37,325 nt of DNA. It comes from Dehalococcoidia bacterium (GTDB lineage: Bacteria; Chloroflexota; Dehalococcoidia; SHYD01). The stretch lies in the NCBI GenBank assembly GCA_009692935.1, contig SHYE01000003.1:1-37325 (forward strand), read 5' to 3'. Below are positions 8,133-16,300 of this stretch, one piece after another. Within the stretch, counting starts at the first letter, position 1. Every line of letters starts with the position of its first letter. The notes under the pieces were generated by a model that saw only the letters and a list, made by a program, of their open reading frames with translations, made no database searches and was not told the origin of the DNA. Both the position numbers and the translations under genes were made by a program.

Positions 8133-8912
8133 ATGCGCACCAACACCACCAAAGCCAAGCTCGCCCAGGGCAAGACCGTCTTCGGGGCCATCGTCAGCTC
8201 CTACGCGCCCGATATGGTGGAGATGCTCGGCCTCATCGGCTACGACTTCGTGTTCTTGGATTGCGAGCACGGCCCCATGAGCTGGGACCAGGTGGAAAAC
8301 ATGGTGCGGGCCGCCGAGCTGTTCGGCATCACCCCCATCGCCCGCGTGCCCGACCAGGGAGCATCCACCCTGCTGCGATACCTGGACCGCGGCGTGCAGG
8401 GCGTGATTGTGCCGCACGTGAATACGCGGGAGCAGGCCGAACGGGTGGCCGCGGCCTGCCGCTACTATCCCGACGGCCAGCGCGGCGCCGCCAGCGGCCG
8501 CGCCCACGACTACAACGTTGGCGTGGGCCGCGAAGAGAGCATGGCCTGGATCAACAGCCAGGTGCTGGTGATTCCCATGTGCGAGGAGGTGGAGGCCACC
8601 AAGAACCTGGAGCAGATTCTGCAAGTGCCGGGGGTCGATGTGGTGCACGTGGCGTCGAACGACTTGGCGCAGAGCATGGGTAATCCGCCCATGGCCGAGG
8701 TACGCACGCTGATGGCCGACCTCATGCGCCGCATTCGCGCCGGGGGCAAACACGCGGGATGCGGCGGCAACTCGCCCAGCGATACGGCAGGCGTCGCAGC
8801 GCTCATGGACCAGGGGGCAGACTTTGTGACGGTGCAGGCGCTGGGCCTGATGCGTACGGGCGCCGACGCGTTCCGCCACGGGGTGGAGGCCGCGGTGAAG
8901 CGGTCGGCATGA
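8133..8912 (+). CDS. HpcH/HpaI-family class II aldolase
   Basis: A 259-residue TIM-barrel enzyme of the 4-hydroxy-2-oxoheptanedioate aldolase/citrate lyase group, which makes or cleaves C-C bonds to pyruvate using a divalent metal. DFVFLDCEHGPMSWDQVE near residue 34 carries the conserved histidine. IARVPDQGASTLLRYLDRG and GVIVPHVNTREQAE are family hallmarks. CEEVEA supplies the metal-binding glutamate and SNDLAQSMG the aspartate. GAAGGAG stands just upstream of the ATG. It faces the Rieske/FAH/hydrolase group across the binding-protein gene, so a role in the last step of ring catabolism is plausible but unproven. Confidence 0.88.
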   Translation: MRTNTTKAKLAQGKTVFGAIVSSYAPDMVEMLGLIGYDFVFLDCEHGPMSWDQVENMVRAAELFGITPIARVPDQGASTLLRYLDRGVQGVIVPHVNTREQAERVAAACRYYPDGQRGAASGRAHDYNVGVGREESMAWINSQVLVIPMCEEVEATKNLEQILQVPGVDVVHVASNDLAQSMGNPPMAEVRTLMADLMRRIRAGGKHAGCGGNSPSDTAGVAALMDQGADFVTVQALGLMRTGADAFRHGVEAAVKRSA

Positions 8913-9016
8913 CACCAACGCGCCCCCACCCGACACAGCGGGCCCTCCTGCGGCCTCTCCAGGGTGCAGGGCGTTGTTGCAGGTAACGCGCAGGCAGCGA
9001 AGGGGTGTCCACGAGT

Positions 9017-9053
9017 GCTCCCCCCCTTGAAGGGAGGAGCTTGAGGAGGGTGG
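9017..9053 (+). repeat. REP-like palindromic repeat, family 1
   Basis: A CTCCC-CTTGAA-GGGAGGAG hairpin is followed by TTGAGGAGGGTGG. Relatives lie at 12001-12038, 12068-12105, 33500-33536 and 34391-34423. This copy sits between the aldolase and the promoter of the binding-protein gene. Confidence 0.6.
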
Positions 9054-9105
9054 AACGTCCCGCGGATTACCGCGTACCACAAAGCGGTTCACCCGCTCCC
9101 CAAGT

Positions 9106-9133
9106 TTGACAGGGGTGTCTCGCACCCTATAGT
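9106..9133 (+). promoter_or_regulatory. Strong sigma-70-type promoter before the solute-binding protein gene
   Basis: A perfect TTGACA at 9106-9111 is followed after 16 bp by TATAGT at 9128-9133. The downstream ATG is at 9197, leaving a leader of about 57 nt. It is the best promoter match in the window, and the gene it drives is the one carrying the large insert. Confidence 0.72.
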
Positions 9134-9196
9134 TTGACCTAATCCCGCGGTGCTCTCGCATCGGACACTCGCATCGCGGCTCATCGGAGGCTTGGC

Positions 9197-10906
9197 ATGT
9201 CACACCGTAGTCATTGGCGTTCAGGTTGGGCTCTCGCCGCACTCTCCAGCCTTGCGCTGTGCATTGGCTGCAACACGCCCACACCGCCGGCACCCTCCCC
9301 GGCGGGCGACGCCAGCGGGCCAGTACAGCCCAAGGTGAACCGCGTGGTGCTCTCGCTCGACCCGCAAGCCACCGAGAGCAACCAGGCCATCGACAGCGGC
9401 CTTGGGCTGCGGCCGATGTACGAGACACTGCTGGATGTTAGCCTCGACACCGGCAAGTTCGTGCCCATGCTTGCGGAATCGTGGGCCATTGGCAGTGGCG
9501 GTACCAGCATTCAGTTCAAGCTGCGCAAGGGCGTCCCGTTCCATGACGGCAAAGGCGAACTCACGTCGAAGGATGTCGACGCCACCTATGAGGCCATTGC
9601 CACCAGCCAGCTTACGGGCACCACCGTCACCTACGTGCGCACCAACGTGGATCGCCGGGAATTGCCCAACGACTACGAGATCATCCTGCACATGAAGCAG
9701 CCCGACTCGCAGTTCCTGGAGTATGTCTCTAGCCAGACCCAGGGCGCCTACATCATCAACGCCGCACAGCTATCAGCCGAAGGGCAGCCCAACACCGCCG
9801 GCAAGCCCTTGGTGGGTACCGCAGGACCACTTGTAACTGTACCAGCTGACCTAGGTCCAGCTCCTGCCCTCAGCACACAATCCTATGTCAATTCCAAAAA
9901 TCTAGATTTCTTCAGTGAAAACTTTCCTCGAGACCACGGTGGCATCAATCCGTTGAGTGCAGAGGCAGTGGCCTTTTTCAAATATCCCGATGGTACACAA
10001 GGCTTGGTTTCCAGCATAAATCAGTACTGGCAAAATGGCGTAATGATGTCAAGAGATTTGGCTCATCCGGGTCGTATTGTGTTTTATAAAAAGATGGCAA
10101 CTGCATCTGATTGGCAAACACATGCGGTCTCTGTGCAACAGCAGGCACGGCCCTGTATTCACGCTCGTAAAGTTCTTGTCGCAGACTTCAACAGAGACTT
10201 GATTCCAGATTTTGCAATCATGTGTCATGGCTGGGATGCACATCCATATCCAGGCGAACGCAACACAATACTGCTGAGCCAAAGCGATGGATATGTGCTG
10301 GCATACATGTCAAATCGTATTGACTTTCATCACGGTGGCAGTACCGCAGACTTCAACGGTGACAGAATACCCGACATTGCTGTAACTACCAAATCGGGAA
10401 TTCGTGTGTACATCAACAACGGCACTGGCTCTTTTACGGAGTCATCCACTTACACAATTCCAGTAGTCAGAACAGCATTCCATGTCGAGTTAGTTGATCT
10501 CAATGGTGATGGCCACTTTGATGTTGTTGCCGGCGGTCACGAATGGGATGATGCTACTCGCATTATTATCAATCCAGGAAACAATCAATTTGGCAATGCC
10601 AGATCAGATACTATATCCACGGTTCCGGGCGCCGGGGTTATTGTTGATTTTGTATACGCTCCGTCAAACAATTCCTTGTACATTTTGAGAACCGGCGACG
10701 GACGAAACAATGGCACAGTATTTTATCAAGGACTTTGGCTACAAAAATACTCACTGACTACCAGAATCAGCACAGTTGTATTGACAGATCCAAATTGGAC
10801 GGATTCACGTTTTGGATATCCTTCGCGTTGGCTTAGATGGATCGACGAAGAAAACGGTTATATTGTAAGCCAATGGGGCAATGCAATTCGAATCAAGGTG
10901 GACTAA
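9197..10906 (+). CDS. Solute-binding lipoprotein N-terminus fused in frame to FG-GAP/VCBS-like insert
   Basis: The first 208 codons (9197-9820) are the N-terminus of a family 5 extracellular solute-binding protein. It has a lipoprotein signal with a candidate lipidation Cys25 (ALCIGC), then the conserved LRPMYETLLDVSLDTGKFVP, LAESWAIGSGGTSIQFKLRK and VPFHDGKGELTSKDVDATYE. At GKPLVGT (codon 208) the expected continuation stops. The frame passes into unrelated, lower-G+C DNA encoding about 361 residues with three calcium-loop motifs: DFNRDLIPDFA, DFNGDRIPDIA and DLNGDGHFDVV. It ends at a TAA at 10904-10906. The predicted product would be an exported lipid-anchored half binding protein with a beta-propeller-like tail. 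It may be unstable, or it may be an assembly artefact. Confidence 0.6.
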   Translation: MSHRSHWRSGWALAALSSLALCIGCNTPTPPAPSPAGDASGPVQPKVNRVVLSLDPQATESNQAIDSGLGLRPMYETLLDVSLDTGKFVPMLAESWAIGSGGTSIQFKLRKGVPFHDGKGELTSKDVDATYEAIATSQLTGTTVTYVRTNVDRRELPNDYEIILHMKQPDSQFLEYVSSQTQGAYIINAAQLSAEGQPNTAGKPLVGTAGPLVTVPADLGPAPALSTQSYVNSKNLDFFSENFPRDHGGINPLSAEAVAFFKYPDGTQGLVSSINQYWQNGVMMSRDLAHPGRIVFYKKMATASDWQTHAVSVQQQARPCIHARKVLVADFNRDLIPDFAIMCHGWDAHPYPGERNTILLSQSDGYVLAYMSNRIDFHHGGSTADFNGDRIPDIAVTTKSGIRVYINNGTGSFTESSTYTIPVVRTAFHVELVDLNGDGHFDVVAGGHEWDDATRIIINPGNNQFGNARSDTISTVPGAGVIVDFVYAPSNNSLYILRTGDGRNNGTVFYQGLWLQKYSLTTRISTVVLTDPNWTDSRFGYPSRWLRWIDEENGYIVSQWGNAIRIKVD

Positions 10907-10948
10907 TTTTTTTAATCAGCCCTCCTTGAAATATTTATGGTTAACACC
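9821..10948 (+). other. 1,128-bp foreign insert within the binding-protein gene
   Basis: Joining 9820 directly to 10949 restores GKPLVGT-HPYEYVTREL, a normal continuation for this family (GTGPYxYV-like). The insert is exactly 376 codons long and sits between codons, so both halves of the host gene stay in the same phase. ACC occurs at both borders (9818-9820 and 10946-10948) and could be a 3-bp target duplication or chance. Three 60-base lines counted by eye gave 50, 42 and 35% G+C, against 67% for one flanking line. It has no transposase, no obvious terminal inverted repeats and no start codon or promoter of its own near the left edge. Confidence 0.75.
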
Positions 10949-11989
10949 CATCCCTACGAATACGTCACCCGCGAACTGAACCAGTTCCTTCGCTTCAAGC
11001 GAGTGGACTACAAGCATTGGCGGGCGACGCCCGATTTCCCCGAAATGGAGATTCGCTGGGTGCGCGAACCCTCCACCCGCATGGCGGCGCTGATAGCCGG
11101 TGAAGCCCACCTGGCGGCCCTACCCGAAGACCAGATCAAGAACGCCGAGGGCCGCGGCATGAAGGCTATCCGCGGCCGGGTGCCCGCCTTCCGCGCCATC
11201 CTCAACTTCCATTGCTGCCTGGCGAAGGAGCCGTTTGACCCGAACTCGGGCTACGTCAACCCGAACACCCCGCTGGCGGACGTCCGCATCCGCAAGGCGC
11301 TGAACAAGGCCATCAACCGCGATGAGTTGAACAAGGCCTTCTTCGGCGGCAAGGGCGAGCTGATCCACAACAACCCGTATCACCCCACTAAGCCGGGCTG
11401 GAACCCGGCCTGGCAACAGCGGTATCAAGACGCCTACGGTTTTGACTTGGCGCAAGCAAAGGTGCTGGTGGCGCAAGCCGGCTATGGGCCTAGCAACCCC
11501 CTCAAGCTGAACCTGGTGATTCAGCCGACCCGCGGTCTGGCCGCGGCAGCTGACGTCGTGGAAGCGGTCGGCAGCTACTGGCGCAACAACCTGGGGGCCG
11601 AGGTGAAGCTGATCACCATCACCGGCACCACCGAGCTGCGCGCGCCCGACGCCAACGACCACATTGTGATGTGGGCCACCAGCGCCAGCATGTGGGCCGG
11701 CACCGCCAACTACGGCACGGCGCTCATCGAAAGCAACCGCATCTGGGGGTGGGGCCTGCCCGACGCTGACCTCGTGCTCAGAGAGATAGCTAGCACCCTC
11801 GACGAGAAGAAGTCGGAGGAGCTGTGGCGCAAGATGGGCGACATCTACTTCAACAAGTACAAGTTCATCCCGCTGCACTACCTGCCGGTGGAGATTGTGG
11901 CTAACCCGCAAATCGTGGCCGACTACGTGTTCCCCGGCTCCATCTCCACCAACTGGACGCACCTGGAGCACCTGAAGGCGGCGCGGTAG
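10937..11989 (+). pseudogene. Solute-binding protein, detached C-terminal part
   Basis: From 10949 the frame encodes the remaining 346 residues of the family 5 solute-binding protein: EMEIRWVREPSTRMAALIAG, then VNPNTPLADVRIRKALNKAI, then FIPLHYLPVEIVANP near the end. These are the usual second and third regions of oligopeptide or nickel-type binding proteins. Together with the 208 N-terminal residues it makes about 554, the normal length. An ATG at 10937 belongs to the last bases of the insert, so any product starting there would have no signal peptide and no complete ligand cleft. No ABC permease or ATPase genes lie nearby, so the ligand and transport partners are unknown. Confidence 0.75.
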
Positions 11990-12000
11990 CGCGCTATAAA

Positions 12001-12038
12001 CCTCCCCCTAGCAGGGGGAGGTTAGGAGGGGGTTGAAG
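12001..12038 (+). repeat. REP-like palindromic repeat, family 1 (left arm of inverted pair)
   Basis: CCTCCCCC-TAGCA-GGGGGAGG forms an 8-bp hairpin and is followed by TTAGGAGGGGGTTGAAG. The element at 12068-12105 has nearly the same sequence in the opposite orientation. Confidence 0.65.
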
Positions 12039-12067
12039 TTCTGCCGCGAGCCCGCTTCTCGGCAACG

Positions 12068-12105
12068 CTTCGACCCTCCTCTAACTCCTCCCTGCTAGGG
12101 AGGAG
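12068..12105 (-). repeat. REP-like palindromic repeat, family 1 (right arm of inverted pair)
   Basis: Read on the minus strand it gives CTCCTCCC-TAGCA-GGGAGGAG, then TTAGAGGAGGGTCGAAG. It is an inverted partner of 12001-12038, separated by about 29 bp, in the gap after the binding-protein gene. Confidence 0.65.
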
Positions 12106-12117
12106 AACCGGAAGGAT

Positions 12118-12155
12118 AGTAAGCGGCCCCGGTCAGGTGACTGGGGCCGCTTACT
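12118..12155. terminator. Strong hairpin between convergent genes
   Basis: AGTAAGCGGCCCC (12118-12130) pairs perfectly with GGGGCCGCTTACT (12143-12155), a 13-bp stem with a 12-nt loop. It lies between the convergent binding-protein gene and alpha/beta hydrolase gene (stop at 12175). No long T-run follows in either direction, so bidirectional termination is inferred from position and stem strength. Confidence 0.65.
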
Positions 12156-12174
12156 GCCTGCTTTGGCCTTGGGG

Positions 12175-12987
12175 TTAGCCGAAGAAGTCGGTGATGGCCT
12201 GCGAGAACTCTTCAGAGTTCTCGTAGTGCACCTGGTGGGCACCGGTCTCGATGATCACCAGCTTCGAGCTGGGTACCAACTCCACCAGCTTCTCGGCGGT
12301 CTGGCTGGTAGGGTCGCCGCGGCCGATGAGGAACAGCGTGGGCATGGTGAGGTACGGCAACCGGCGCAGCAGGTTGAACCGCACCCGGTTGGCGCCGTCG
12401 GCCATAGTCTTCATCATGTCGCCGTAGGCTTCCGCATAGCCCGGCTCGTTCAACTTGCGGACCTTCGCCGCCACCAAAGCGTCGAACTCGGCCGGGCTGG
12501 CGTCCTTCATCATCGGCGTCAGCGCCTGCCGCACCTTCTCCTCGCTCGGCACGTCGAAGCTGGCCAGCCGGGCGTTAGCGGCGCCGTGAAAGCCGGGGTT
12601 GCCGGTCATTACCACCTTGTCCACCCGGTGCGGACTCTCGTACGCCAGCAGGCCGGCGATCCAGCCGCCCATGGTGGCGCCCACGATGTGGCTGCTGCGA
12701 ATACCCAGCGCGTCCTGGAACTCGCGCACGAACTCCGTCATGTCGGGGAACGCATCGACGGTGGGGTTGTCGCGAATGTCGCCGGGAGGCCAGCCGATGA
12801 AGTCGGGTACCAACACCCGGTAGCGCGTGCTCAGGTAGGGCAAAGCCACGCGGAAATCGTCGGCGCCCCCTATCACCGAGGCGCCGTGCAGCAGGATCAC
12901 GGGATGTCCCGTGCCCGCCTCCAGGTAGCGGGTCTTACCGTGGCTCAGGGTTACGTCTTTGCTTGCGATGGCTGCGGTGGTGGTCAT
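12175..12987 (-). CDS. Alpha/beta hydrolase with Thr at the nucleophile position
   Basis: A 270-residue alpha/beta hydrolase resembling meta-cleavage-product hydrolases (MhpC group). The oxyanion region is ILLHGASVIGG. PDFIGWPPGD follows the second strand, and LFLIGRGDPTSQ carries the acid region. ETGAHQVHYENSEEF provides the catalytic histidine. The nucleophile elbow reads VGATMGGWIAG, with ACC (Thr) where the family has Ser (G-x-S-x-G). I chose the ATG at 12987 because GGAG lies just upstream; a longer frame to 13080 lacks family similarity. It starts 23 bp after the FAH gene on the same strand, suggesting an operon. Altered chemistry or loss of hydrolysis is possible. Confidence 0.85.
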   Translation of the reverse strand: MTTTAAIASKDVTLSHGKTRYLEAGTGHPVILLHGASVIGGADDFRVALPYLSTRYRVLVPDFIGWPPGDIRDNPTVDAFPDMTEFVREFQDALGIRSSHIVGATMGGWIAGLLAYESPHRVDKVVMTGNPGFHGAANARLASFDVPSEEKVRQALTPMMKDASPAEFDALVAAKVRKLNEPGYAEAYGDMMKTMADGANRVRFNLLRRLPYLTMPTLFLIGRGDPTSQTAEKLVELVPSSKLVIIETGAHQVHYENSEEFSQAITDFFG

Positions 12988-13010
12988 CTCATGCTCCTTC
13001 GAACAGATGG

Positions 13011-13958
13011 TTAGGCTTTGGCTGGCTCGCGGGACTCGCGCACCGTGCCAGCGGCCATAGCGTCCACGCTGTGGTGCCACTCTCGCTTCAGGTCATCGAC
13101 CACGGGATTCGAGAATCCGCCGATACCGGAAATCCCGATGCGGCCGACGTCGCCGTTCTGCAGCGGGCCCAGCCCTTGGTGGTTGGTGCCGCACATGAAC
13201 ATGTCGCCCGGCTTCAGGCTGGTGATGGCCGACATCGTCTCGATGAGCTCCGGGATTCGATGCTCCATGTCGCTGGTGTTGTAGTCGTGGCGGATCTGCC
13301 CGTTCACCCAGTACTGCACGTGCAGGTTGTGCGGATCTGGCACCTCATCCGCCGTCACGATATAGGGGCCAATGGGACAGAAGGTGTCGAACGACTTGCC
13401 GAAGTTGCCGGGCATCCACGGACCCTCCCCGGTGTTAGGGGTGATGCCGGGGCCGCCCAGCCACGGGGCCCGTGCCGACACATCGACGCCGGCGAAGTAC
13501 CCGAACACGTGATCCATGGCCTGGGCCGCATGCACCCGGGTTGCCGTCTTGCCGATGACAAAGGCGAGTTCCGCCTCGTGGTGGAAAATGCGCGCCTGGA
13601 ACGGCGGCAGCACCACCGTATCGTTGGGGCCGATGATGGAGTCGGGCGACTTGAAGAAGAGGCTGAGCGGCTTTGGCTTGCCGCCCTGCACCATCTCCAT
13701 GTAGTTGCCCTGCCCCATCAGCAGCTTGCCGGGGCGCGGCACCGGCGGCCGCAGCCGCGCCTTGTCCAGCGGGATCGCCGCGCCCGACTCCGCGGCAGCC
13801 TCGAGCTGGGGCCGCAGCAGCGCGAAGTTGCTGATCCAGTTCTCCAGTAGCAACTGCGCGTGGCCCGGATTGTAGGGACGCAGCACTTGGCTCACGTCCA
13901 CCACACCGCGGTCAGTGATTACGCACGGCCGAAAGTCGTCATAGAATCCGATCTTCAT
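13011..13958 (-). CDS. Fumarylacetoacetate hydrolase (FAH) family protein
   Basis: A 315-residue metal-dependent hydrolase, isomerase or decarboxylase of the FAH superfamily. The N-terminal part (MKIGFYDDFRPCVITDRGVV) is the small FAH N-domain. The catalytic domain has the metal ligands in ARIFHHEAELAFVIGK and YFAGVDVSAR, followed by IVTADEVPDPHNLHVQYWVN, SLKPGDMFMCGTNHQGLGP and a GDVGRIGISGIGGFSNPV C-terminus. AAGGAG precedes the ATG. It is transcribed with the hydrolase downstream and probably with the Rieske gene upstream (188-bp gap). Homologues open or decarboxylate ring-cleavage products such as 2-hydroxyhepta-2,4-dienedioate. The exact substrate cannot be read from sequence. Confidence 0.9.
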   Translation of the reverse strand: MKIGFYDDFRPCVITDRGVVDVSQVLRPYNPGHAQLLLENWISNFALLRPQLEAAAESGAAIPLDKARLRPPVPRPGKLLMGQGNYMEMVQGGKPKPLSLFFKSPDSIIGPNDTVVLPPFQARIFHHEAELAFVIGKTATRVHAAQAMDHVFGYFAGVDVSARAPWLGGPGITPNTGEGPWMPGNFGKSFDTFCPIGPYIVTADEVPDPHNLHVQYWVNGQIRHDYNTSDMEHRIPELIETMSAITSLKPGDMFMCGTNHQGLGPLQNGDVGRIGISGIGGFSNPVVDDLKREWHHSVDAMAAGTVRESREPAKA

Positions 13959-14006
13959 GTCTGTCTCCTTCTAATTATGGGTAGATAACCGCAATCGCCA
14001 TCTCTA

Positions 14007-14110
14007 GTCATTGCGAGCCCGGCGATAGCCGGAGCGTGGCAATCGTGACTGGGTGCGAAGCATGCTCGAAGCCTTCGGGCGCAACCCACGCCATGAGATT
14101 GCTTCGTCGC
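14007..14110 (+). repeat. Composite dispersed repeat, family 3 (ATTGCGAG...GGCAATC...GATTGCTTCG)
   Basis: GTCATTGCGAG at 14008-14018, GTGGCAATC at 14036-14044 and GAGATTGCTTCGTCGC at 14096-14111 are typical modules of intergenic repeats found in several bacterial phyla. An inner near-inverted pair (GGGTGCG / CGCAACCC) lies between them. It fills most of the gap between FAH and Rieske genes. Confidence 0.55.
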
Positions 14111-14146
14111 AGAGCCTCGCCACGGCCGCACTCCTCGATACTCGCC

Positions 14147-15424
14147 CTACGCCCTGCCCGCCGTCGCGAAGCGCGACACCACCGCCTCGTCGACCGAAGC
14201 GTTCTCGTCGACGTCGAACTGCACGTTGCGAACCGCCCAGCCCTGGGGCCGGAAGGGCTCCTCCAGCTCGCGGCCCTCCATCAGGTCGCGGGCGGCCTTC
14301 AGGATGTGGCGCCGCACGCGGATGATCGACTCGTCGGAGCTTACCAGCCGTTCGACAGTGCGGTCCATGATCGGGCCGCGCTGATCCTCAATCAGCGCGG
14401 TGTCCTGGGTCGAGAAGCTCTTGATGCCGGTGTAGTTGTAGTTGCGCTGCATCACCCGGTCGATGTTGTAGTCGTTGTGCACGTTGTCGATGCCGGTGAA
14501 GGTGCCGGAGATCAAAGGCGGATACAGGAAGCCGCCATGCTTGGCCTCCCACAGCTCCTTGTCGGTCAGCGGCTCGTTGGGGTTGTAGCGGATGCGCCAG
14601 AACATGCAGTTCCCGTCGTCGATCGGCACGCGGATGTTGTTCTGGCTCACCATGCGGTCGCTGCCGCTGGTGGTGGTGCTAGGCATCACCCAATGGCCCA
14701 TGCCGACTCGCAGCTTGCCCTCGCCGCCACTGCGGGTGGTCACGTTCATCACGCCGTAGTCGGTGTCCTCCACCTGGTAGTAGCGGGGCATGCGGTCGGC
14801 GATGGCCGCCTGGGTGGCGCGCCGCACCCGAATGCGGGGGTTGTTCGCCTGGTCGCCCAGCGTGCTATGCAGGAAGTTGGCGTGGCTAGCGTCCAGGTCG
14901 CCCTCCAGGCTCTGGAAGTAGTTGCACTCGATGTGCATCTTCCAGGTGTAGCGATGCGCGTCCGGCAGGTCCATAAAGCGGTAGCCGGGCAGCGGCGGCA
15001 CCCGGTCCTTGGGCCCCATATACACCCAGATCGCGCCGCCCTTCTCGACGGCGGGATAGGCAGTGATCGTCACCTTGTCCTTGAAGGTCTCGCCCTCCGG
15101 CGCATTCGGCAGGTCGACACAGGCGCCTTCGACGTCGAACTTCCAGCCGTGGTACACGCAGCGCAGACCGTCCTCCTCGTTGCGGCCGAAGAACAGCGGC
15201 GCGCCGCGGTGCGGGCAATAGGCGTCGACCACGCCGACGCGGCCGGAGCTGTCCTTGAACGCGATCAGGTCCTCGGACAGCACCCGCAGGCGCTTCGGGT
15301 CGCAGTCGGGGCCGGGCAGCTCGCTCGCCAGCATCACCGGCAGCCAGAACCTACGGAACAGCGCGCCCATGGGCGTGCCGGGGCCGGTCTGGGTCAGCGT
15401 CACATTCTCTTCTTGGGTCAGCAC
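14147..15424 (-). CDS. Rieske non-haem iron oxygenase, alpha (phthalate/vanillate-type) subunit
   Basis: A 425-residue ring-hydroxylating oxygenase. The Rieske centre is C70-x-H72 and C89-xx-H92 (YCPHRGAPLFFGRNEE through LRCVYHGWKF), with the standard 16-residue spacing. The mononuclear iron site follows near residue 175: NYFQSLEGDLDASHANFLH. GTG at 15424 is preceded by AGGAGG. Homologues use electrons from a separate reductase to hydroxylate or demethylate aromatics. No reductase or ferredoxin gene is in the window, so electrons must come from elsewhere. It probably heads the operon with FAH and the alpha/beta hydrolase. Substrate unknown; phthalate 4,5-dioxygenase annotations are common for this group but not specific. 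Confidence 0.92.
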   Translation of the reverse strand: MLTQEENVTLTQTGPGTPMGALFRRFWLPVMLASELPGPDCDPKRLRVLSEDLIAFKDSSGRVGVVDAYCPHRGAPLFFGRNEEDGLRCVYHGWKFDVEGACVDLPNAPEGETFKDKVTITAYPAVEKGGAIWVYMGPKDRVPPLPGYRFMDLPDAHRYTWKMHIECNYFQSLEGDLDASHANFLHSTLGDQANNPRIRVRRATQAAIADRMPRYYQVEDTDYGVMNVTTRSGGEGKLRVGMGHWVMPSTTTSGSDRMVSQNNIRVPIDDGNCMFWRIRYNPNEPLTDKELWEAKHGGFLYPPLISGTFTGIDNVHNDYNIDRVMQRNYNYTGIKSFSTQDTALIEDQRGPIMDRTVERLVSSDESIIRVRRHILKAARDLMEGRELEEPFRPQGWAVRNVQFDVDENASVDEAVVSRFATAGRA

Positions 15425-15541
15425 TCCAGCCTCCTAGAAATGACGGGTGGGTTCGGGATTGCGCGGCCCGCCCGCGCTAGTGGTTGCAGTGATACGCCGA
15501 TGTGGGGTGGATGTCAAACTTGGGCGGGTGGAAAGCCAGCG

Positions 15542-16207
15542 CTATGGGGTTAGGATCATTCGTACAGCAGCCGCGATATCGGTACTGGAGGCGGACATCC
15601 CTCCGACGACATATGTCTTCTTCGGCAAGACCGATGCCGGCCAGGCTTCATACGAGCGTTTGTACCTAAACACGATAGTGTGGGGCGCCAAGGCCCTCAA
15701 CAGTGCCAAGGAATGTTGGTTCAAGCAAGAGTGAACCATCTTCTTACTAAGTCCCACGCTATTCCCCTCGGTTGGGAAAGGGACGACATCGATGTAGGCA
15801 GCGTTATCTAGCGTTAACGTCGCCCCTGCCAATACCTTCCTAACGAAGTTCCTATAAATCCCTGGCCAAGGCGGAGAGACCCCTTCGCCTGCCATGCAGA
15901 CACGCGTTTGGGTCATCAGCGCTTCGAACACTTCGCTCGCCTCACTCACGTCCTTAGTAACCGCCAAGTCTTTTAGGAGCCTAAAGCGACGATCCTCCTC
16001 CGGATCGCCCCGGCGTGGTACTGCAGGATTCAAAGCACAAAAGACGAGCCCCCGATACCTCTCACCGATGAATCCAACCTGCGCAGGGAGTGGCTTACCA
16101 TAGGGCCGTGGGATCAGCGAGCGCATTTCCGGCGACAAGTATTGCTGGCCATCCTTCGCCATCGCCCACACTCGTTGGAAAAATTCGGCCCGTTTGTTCT
16201 GCTCCAT
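15542..16207 (-). CDS. Hypothetical protein, possible uracil-DNA-glycosylase fold
   Basis: A 221-residue soluble protein from the ATG at 16207. The frame stays open upstream to 16486, but that stretch is antisense to the cupin gene and has no family features. Three places resemble the UDG superfamily layout: YRGLVFCALNPAVPRRGDPE (motif A position), DNAAYIDVVPFPTEGNSVGL (the middle N-x-x-x-PF region) and PHTIVFRYKRSYEAWPAS near the end. No iron-sulfur cysteine set is obvious. It may excise modified bases, or the resemblance may be only to the fold. It is convergent with nothing and divergent from the cupin. I cannot name a function. Confidence 0.55.
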   Translation of the reverse strand: MEQNKRAEFFQRVWAMAKDGQQYLSPEMRSLIPRPYGKPLPAQVGFIGERYRGLVFCALNPAVPRRGDPEEDRRFRLLKDLAVTKDVSEASEVFEALMTQTRVCMAGEGVSPPWPGIYRNFVRKVLAGATLTLDNAAYIDVVPFPTEGNSVGLSKKMVHSCLNQHSLALLRALAPHTIVFRYKRSYEAWPASVLPKKTYVVGGMSASSTDIAAAVRMILTP

Positions 16208-16300
16208 ACATGCCTTCGTGCTGTTTCTTCCAACATACCTTGTGTTGTCAAATGATGATCTACTTAGCCTTTGCAACGTCAACCGAGAGAGGGAGGGATC

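Noticed and set aside
7941-9428. A 495-codon minus-strand open frame
   Set aside because: It lies opposite the HpaI-type aldolase and the binding-protein start, and has no recognisable domain.
10921-10938. ATAAATA followed by AAGGAGG on the minus strand at the insert's right end, like a T4-type late promoter
   Set aside because: It would read antisense to the FG-GAP frame, and no long minus-strand gene follows. The match is short enough to be chance in AT-rich DNA.
14036-15553. A 505-codon plus-strand open frame
   Set aside because: It is antisense to the Rieske oxygenase gene. Its translation is rich in H, V, A and R without motifs, as expected for the shadow of a high-G+C gene.
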